64,000 bases of DNA, from positions 1 through 64,000 of the forward strand of contig DDKN01000077.1 of the NCBI GenBank assembly GCA_002339725.1. The letters run 5' to 3'. Shown here one piece after another: positions 59,391 through 64,000 of the stretch. Source of the DNA: Thiobacillus sp. UBA2597 (GTDB taxonomy: Bacteria; Pseudomonadota; Gammaproteobacteria; Burkholderiales; Thiobacillaceae). Position numbers and translations under genes: made by a program. Within the stretch, counting starts at the first letter, position 1, and each line of letters begins with the position of its first letter. The notes beneath the pieces were generated by a model, which saw only the letters and a list, made by a program, of their open reading frames with translations, did no database searches and was not told the origin of the DNA.

Positions 59391-59585
59391 ATGCTCGAAC
59401 AATTCGATTCCCTGGAAACCAAGTTGAACCAACTGATCGAGCGCTACCAGGCCGCGCGCGAAGAGAATCTGCGTCTGCGCCAGCAGGTGCTGGCCATGGA
59501 AAACGCCAACAAGCAGTTGACCGAGCGCCTGGCCGAGGCGCGCGCCCGGGTCGAGAACCTCTTCAATCAGTTGCCCGAAGAATAG
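59391..59585 (+). CDS. ZapB-like coiled-coil protein
   Basis: A 64-residue, almost wholly coiled-coil protein starting 'MLEQFDSLETKLNQLIERY'. It matches a small family found just upstream of zapA in beta- and gammaproteobacteria (often called TIGR02449 or ZapB-like). By position it is expected to assist the Z ring. The ATG is chosen because it starts the helix. Confidence 0.85.
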   Translation: MLEQFDSLETKLNQLIERYQAAREENLRLRQQVLAMENANKQLTERLAEARARVENLFNQLPEE

Positions 59586-59587
59586 CC

Positions 59588-59899
59588 ATGGCCAATTCCA
59601 AGAACGTCAGCCTCGACGTCACCATCATGGGGCGGGAGTTCCGCATCTCCTGCCCGGAGGACGAGAAGGCCGGGCTGATGCAGTCGGTCAATTTCCTCGA
59701 CAAGAAGATGCGCGAGATCCGCGAGGGCGGCAAGGTCATCGGCATCGAGCGCATCGCCATCATGGCCGCCCTCAACATTGCCCACGACTACCTGAGCGGC
59801 AAGGCCGGCGACCTCGACCCCGACGCCGCGCAGGAGCGGATCGACCGGCTCAACGGCCTGCTCGACAACGCCCTGGCCGAGCAAGATAATCTGTTCTGA
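59588..59899 (+). CDS. zapA: Cell division protein ZapA
   Basis: A 103-residue FtsZ-binding protein that bundles Z-ring filaments. 'VSLDVTIMGREFRISCPEDE' and 'AALNIAHDYL' are typical; the C-terminal half is a coiled coil for tetramer formation. Starts 2 nt after the previous gene and is followed immediately by 6S RNA, the common zapA-ssrS-fau order. Confidence 0.94.
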   Translation: MANSKNVSLDVTIMGREFRISCPEDEKAGLMQSVNFLDKKMREIREGGKVIGIERIAIMAALNIAHDYLSGKAGDLDPDAAQERIDRLNGLLDNALAEQDNLF

Positions 59900-60080
59900 C
59901 GCCCTGCTGCGTTCGCGAGGTGCGCGTATCTCTGAACCGATGCGTATGCGCCGGCTGCGGCTAGAGATCTGCTGGTGTGCGCGTGGCTTCGTCCCATGTG
60001 CCTGAGGCAGGTGCGCTGCGGCCAACCTCGAACCCCTGGGTTCGAGATTGCGCACTGGACGGCGTGAGCGGGGCGTCTTT
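59899..60080 (+). ncRNA. ssrS: 6S RNA
   Basis: A roughly 180-nt RNA in the standard place between zapA and fau. Ends pair (GACGCCC with GGGCGTC). Internal landmarks match known 6S RNAs: 'GTTCGCGAG' near the start, 'TCTGAACCGAT', and the 3'-side hairpin 'CTCGAACC...GGGTTCGAG'. It mimics an open promoter and sequesters sigma-70 RNA polymerase in stationary phase. End points are approximate. Confidence 0.9.
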
Positions 60081-60086
60081 CCCACC

Positions 60087-60698
60087 ATGAGCAGCCGCGC
60101 CGACCTTCCCGACAAGAAGACCCTGCGCAGCCAGTTGCGCCGCGCCCGCAATGCCATCGGCCGCGCCGAACGCCGGCGTGCCGCCCGGCGCATCGTGCGC
60201 CGCGCCCTGCACCTGCGCCTGCTCAAACAAGGCCGCCGCATCGGCTTTTACATTCCGAGCAACAACGAGCTCGACATCCTGCCCCTGCTCGAGCGCGCCC
60301 GCGCCCTGGGCGTCGACTGCTACCTGCCGCAGCTGCCCTCGCGTGCCTTGAAGAAGCTCTGGTTCACCCGGCTGGGCGAGAAACCGCAACACTGGCGCCT
60401 GAACCGCTTCGGCATCCCGGAATATCACGACCGCCGCGACAAGCGCCTGCGTATCGCCCAGCTCGACCTGGTCTTCGTGCCGCTTTTGGGGTTCGACGAT
60501 AACGGTTATCGCATCGGCATGGGCGGCGGCTTCTACGACGCCAGCCTGGCCTTCCTGCATCGCCGCCGCAACTGGCGCCGGCCGCGCCTGGTCGGCGTCG
60601 CCTTCGACTGCCAGCATGTGCCGGCGGTGCCTTACGACCCCTGGGATGTGCCGCTCGACCTGGCCATCACCGAGCGGCGGGCTTATGTGTTTGGGTAA
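60087..60698 (+). CDS. fau: 5-formyltetrahydrofolate cyclo-ligase
   Basis: Converts 5-formyl-THF to 5,10-methenyl-THF with ATP; 203 residues. Signature 'VFVPLLGFDDNGYRIGMGGGFYD' (read across its parts) holds the nucleotide-binding Gly-rich loop. The N-terminal part is unusually Arg-rich. The ATG just after 6S RNA is preferred to an upstream one lying within the RNA. Confidence 0.93.
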   Translation: MSSRADLPDKKTLRSQLRRARNAIGRAERRRAARRIVRRALHLRLLKQGRRIGFYIPSNNELDILPLLERARALGVDCYLPQLPSRALKKLWFTRLGEKPQHWRLNRFGIPEYHDRRDKRLRIAQLDLVFVPLLGFDDNGYRIGMGGGFYDASLAFLHRRRNWRRPRLVGVAFDCQHVPAVPYDPWDVPLDLAITERRAYVFG

Positions 60699-60706
60699 AA
60701 GGCGTT

Positions 60707-60971
60707 AACCGCAAAGGCGCAAAGGACGCAAAGAAATCTGCTGGAGGGACTTCTGCATAAGTCGCCATTCCGGGCGGAGCGAAGCGGCGACGGATCCAGG
60801 TGTTTTGAAATCGTTGCGTTATGGATGGCCGCAGGCTCGAAGCTTCGCTGCGCTCGTTTTCCCGCTTGCCCCCGCCCCGCGAGGATAAACGCGGAAATGA
60901 TCAGTAGGGGCCTTTGCAGAGATTCCCTAACAAGGTTTGTTTTTCTCTGCGCCCTTTGCGCCTTTGCGGTT
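60707..60971. mobile_element. 265-bp element with 30-bp terminal inverted repeats (MITE-like)
   Basis: The left end AACCGCAAAGGCGCAAAGGA (and ten more bases) is repeated inverted at the right end with 28 of 30 bases matching. The interior has no coding frame of note; it contains a GTCGC/GCGAC hairpin and GC-rich sequence. It fills almost the whole gap between fau and livF. No transposase and no obvious target duplication are visible. Confidence 0.7.
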
Positions 60972-60981
60972 CATCTGTTCG

Positions 60982-62456
<1,475 letters not shown>

Positions 62457-62460
62457 CGTC

Positions 62461-63564
<1,104 letters not shown>

Positions 63565-63584
63565 GATCGCGCCCCTCACCCCTG

Positions 63585-63607
63585 CCCTCTCCCCGGCGGG
63601 GAGAGGG
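63585..63607. repeat. Palindromic repeat between livH and livM
   Basis: CCCTCTCCCC and GGGGAGAGGG around GGC, preceded by 'CCCTCACCCCTG'. The layout matches the copy inside leuS. Confidence 0.75.
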
Positions 63608-63636
63608 GGGCGCGGCTTCGCTGCGCGAGCTGAGAT

Positions 63637-64000
63637 TTACGCACGCGTGGCCACCCGCTCGCCGAGCAGGCCCGAGGGCCGGAATACCAGCACCAGGATC
63701 AGCACGAAGAAGGCGAACACGTCCTGGTAATGGCTGCCGAGGAAGCCGCCGGTCAGGTCGCCGATGTAGCCCGCCCCCAAGGCCTCGATCACCCCGAGCA
63801 GGAGGCCGCCCAGCATGGCGCCGGCGATGTTGCCGATGCCGCCCAGCACCGCGGCCGAGAAGGCCTTCAGGCCGAGCAGGAAACCCATGTAGTAGTGGGC
63901 CAGGCCGTAATAGGCGCTGACCATCACCCCGGCCACCGCGGCCAGGGCCGAGCCGATGACGAAGGTGGCGGCGATGACGCTGTTGACGTTCACCCCCATC
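63637..64000 (-). CDS. livH: Branched-chain amino acid ABC transporter permease LivH (partial)
   Basis: The C-terminal 120 residues or so of LivH; the 5' end lies beyond the window edge. Several membrane helices and 'KAFSAAVLGGIGNIAGAMLG' are typical of LivH. The first Met seen is internal, not the start. Separated from livM by 72 nt containing the palindromic repeat. Confidence 0.9.
   Translation of the reverse strand, partial: MGVNVNSVIAATFVIGSALAAVAGVMVSAYYGLAHYYMGFLLGLKAFSAAVLGGIGNIAGAMLGGLLLGVIEALGAGYIGDLTGGFLGSHYQDVFAFFVLILVLVFRPSGLLGERVATRA

Overview
The window is GC-rich, densely coded chromosomal DNA from a betaproteobacterium. Gene content points to a chemolithoautotroph of the Thiobacillaceae/Hydrogenophilales type: a class I phosphoribulokinase, a group 3b-type NAD(P)-linked [NiFe] hydrogenase, a c5-type cytochrome, assimilatory nitrate/nitrite reduction, and the ordinary betaproteobacterial housekeeping operons. 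The lineage is inferred from gene content, not from a marker-gene search. There is no prophage, CRISPR array or insertion sequence with a transposase.

Region by region. (1) 0.2-4.3 kb: four co-directional genes for exported proteins: a FecR-domain protein, a coiled-coil protein, and two related TPR/PDZ proteins, the second ending in a CFI-box C-terminal domain. No function is assigned; this is the best candidate for an undescribed system. (2) 4.7-10.9 kb: katG, a PfkB-family sugar/nucleoside kinase, a glycine-zipper lipoprotein, an ornithine-lipid pair (olsB-olsA) and apaH. (3) 10.9-18.1 kb: rep helicase, a 53-residue zinc-ribbon protein, a membrane-anchored diheme cytochrome c, tRNA-Arg, a DUF971 protein, fructosamine kinase, rpmE, a PMT-type glycosyltransferase and mobA. 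(4) 18.1-22.5 kb: a tightly overlapped hydBGDA hydrogenase operon with its own maturation protease. (5) 22.6-29.6 kb: DUF302 protein, a CHASE/PAS sensor kinase, uvrD, a MoaD-like protein without the usual Gly-Gly end, and a chemotaxis receptor.

(6) 29.6-39.8 kb: a nitrate-assimilation block, all on the minus strand: nirB-nirD-nasA, an ANTAR (NasT-like) regulator plus a globin, and nrtA-nrtB-nrtD. Three sigma-54 -24/-12 elements with exact GG-N10-GC spacing precede nirB, the ANTAR gene and nrtA. The nirB and nrtA leaders share a 16-nt box that folds into a hexaloop hairpin with A1 and G4, the ANTAR recognition pattern. In both, this hairpin overlaps the 5' arm of a Rho-independent terminator. 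The block therefore reads as nitrogen-controlled initiation followed by ANTAR antitermination.

(7) 40-47.5 kb: prkB, then leuS-lptE-holA-proA-nadD-rsfS. LeuS carries an in-frame palindromic repeat. (8) 47.5-56.7 kb, minus strand: ygfZ-DUF4936-slmA, a hybrid sensor kinase paired with a PhnD-like binding protein, the miaB-phoH-ybeY-corC operon with a small membrane protein, and tRNA-Met. (9) 56.9-64 kb: a small hypothetical, ctaA, gluQ, a ZapB-like protein, zapA, 6S RNA, fau, a 265-bp element with 30-bp inverted ends, and livFGM plus a partial livH running off the window.
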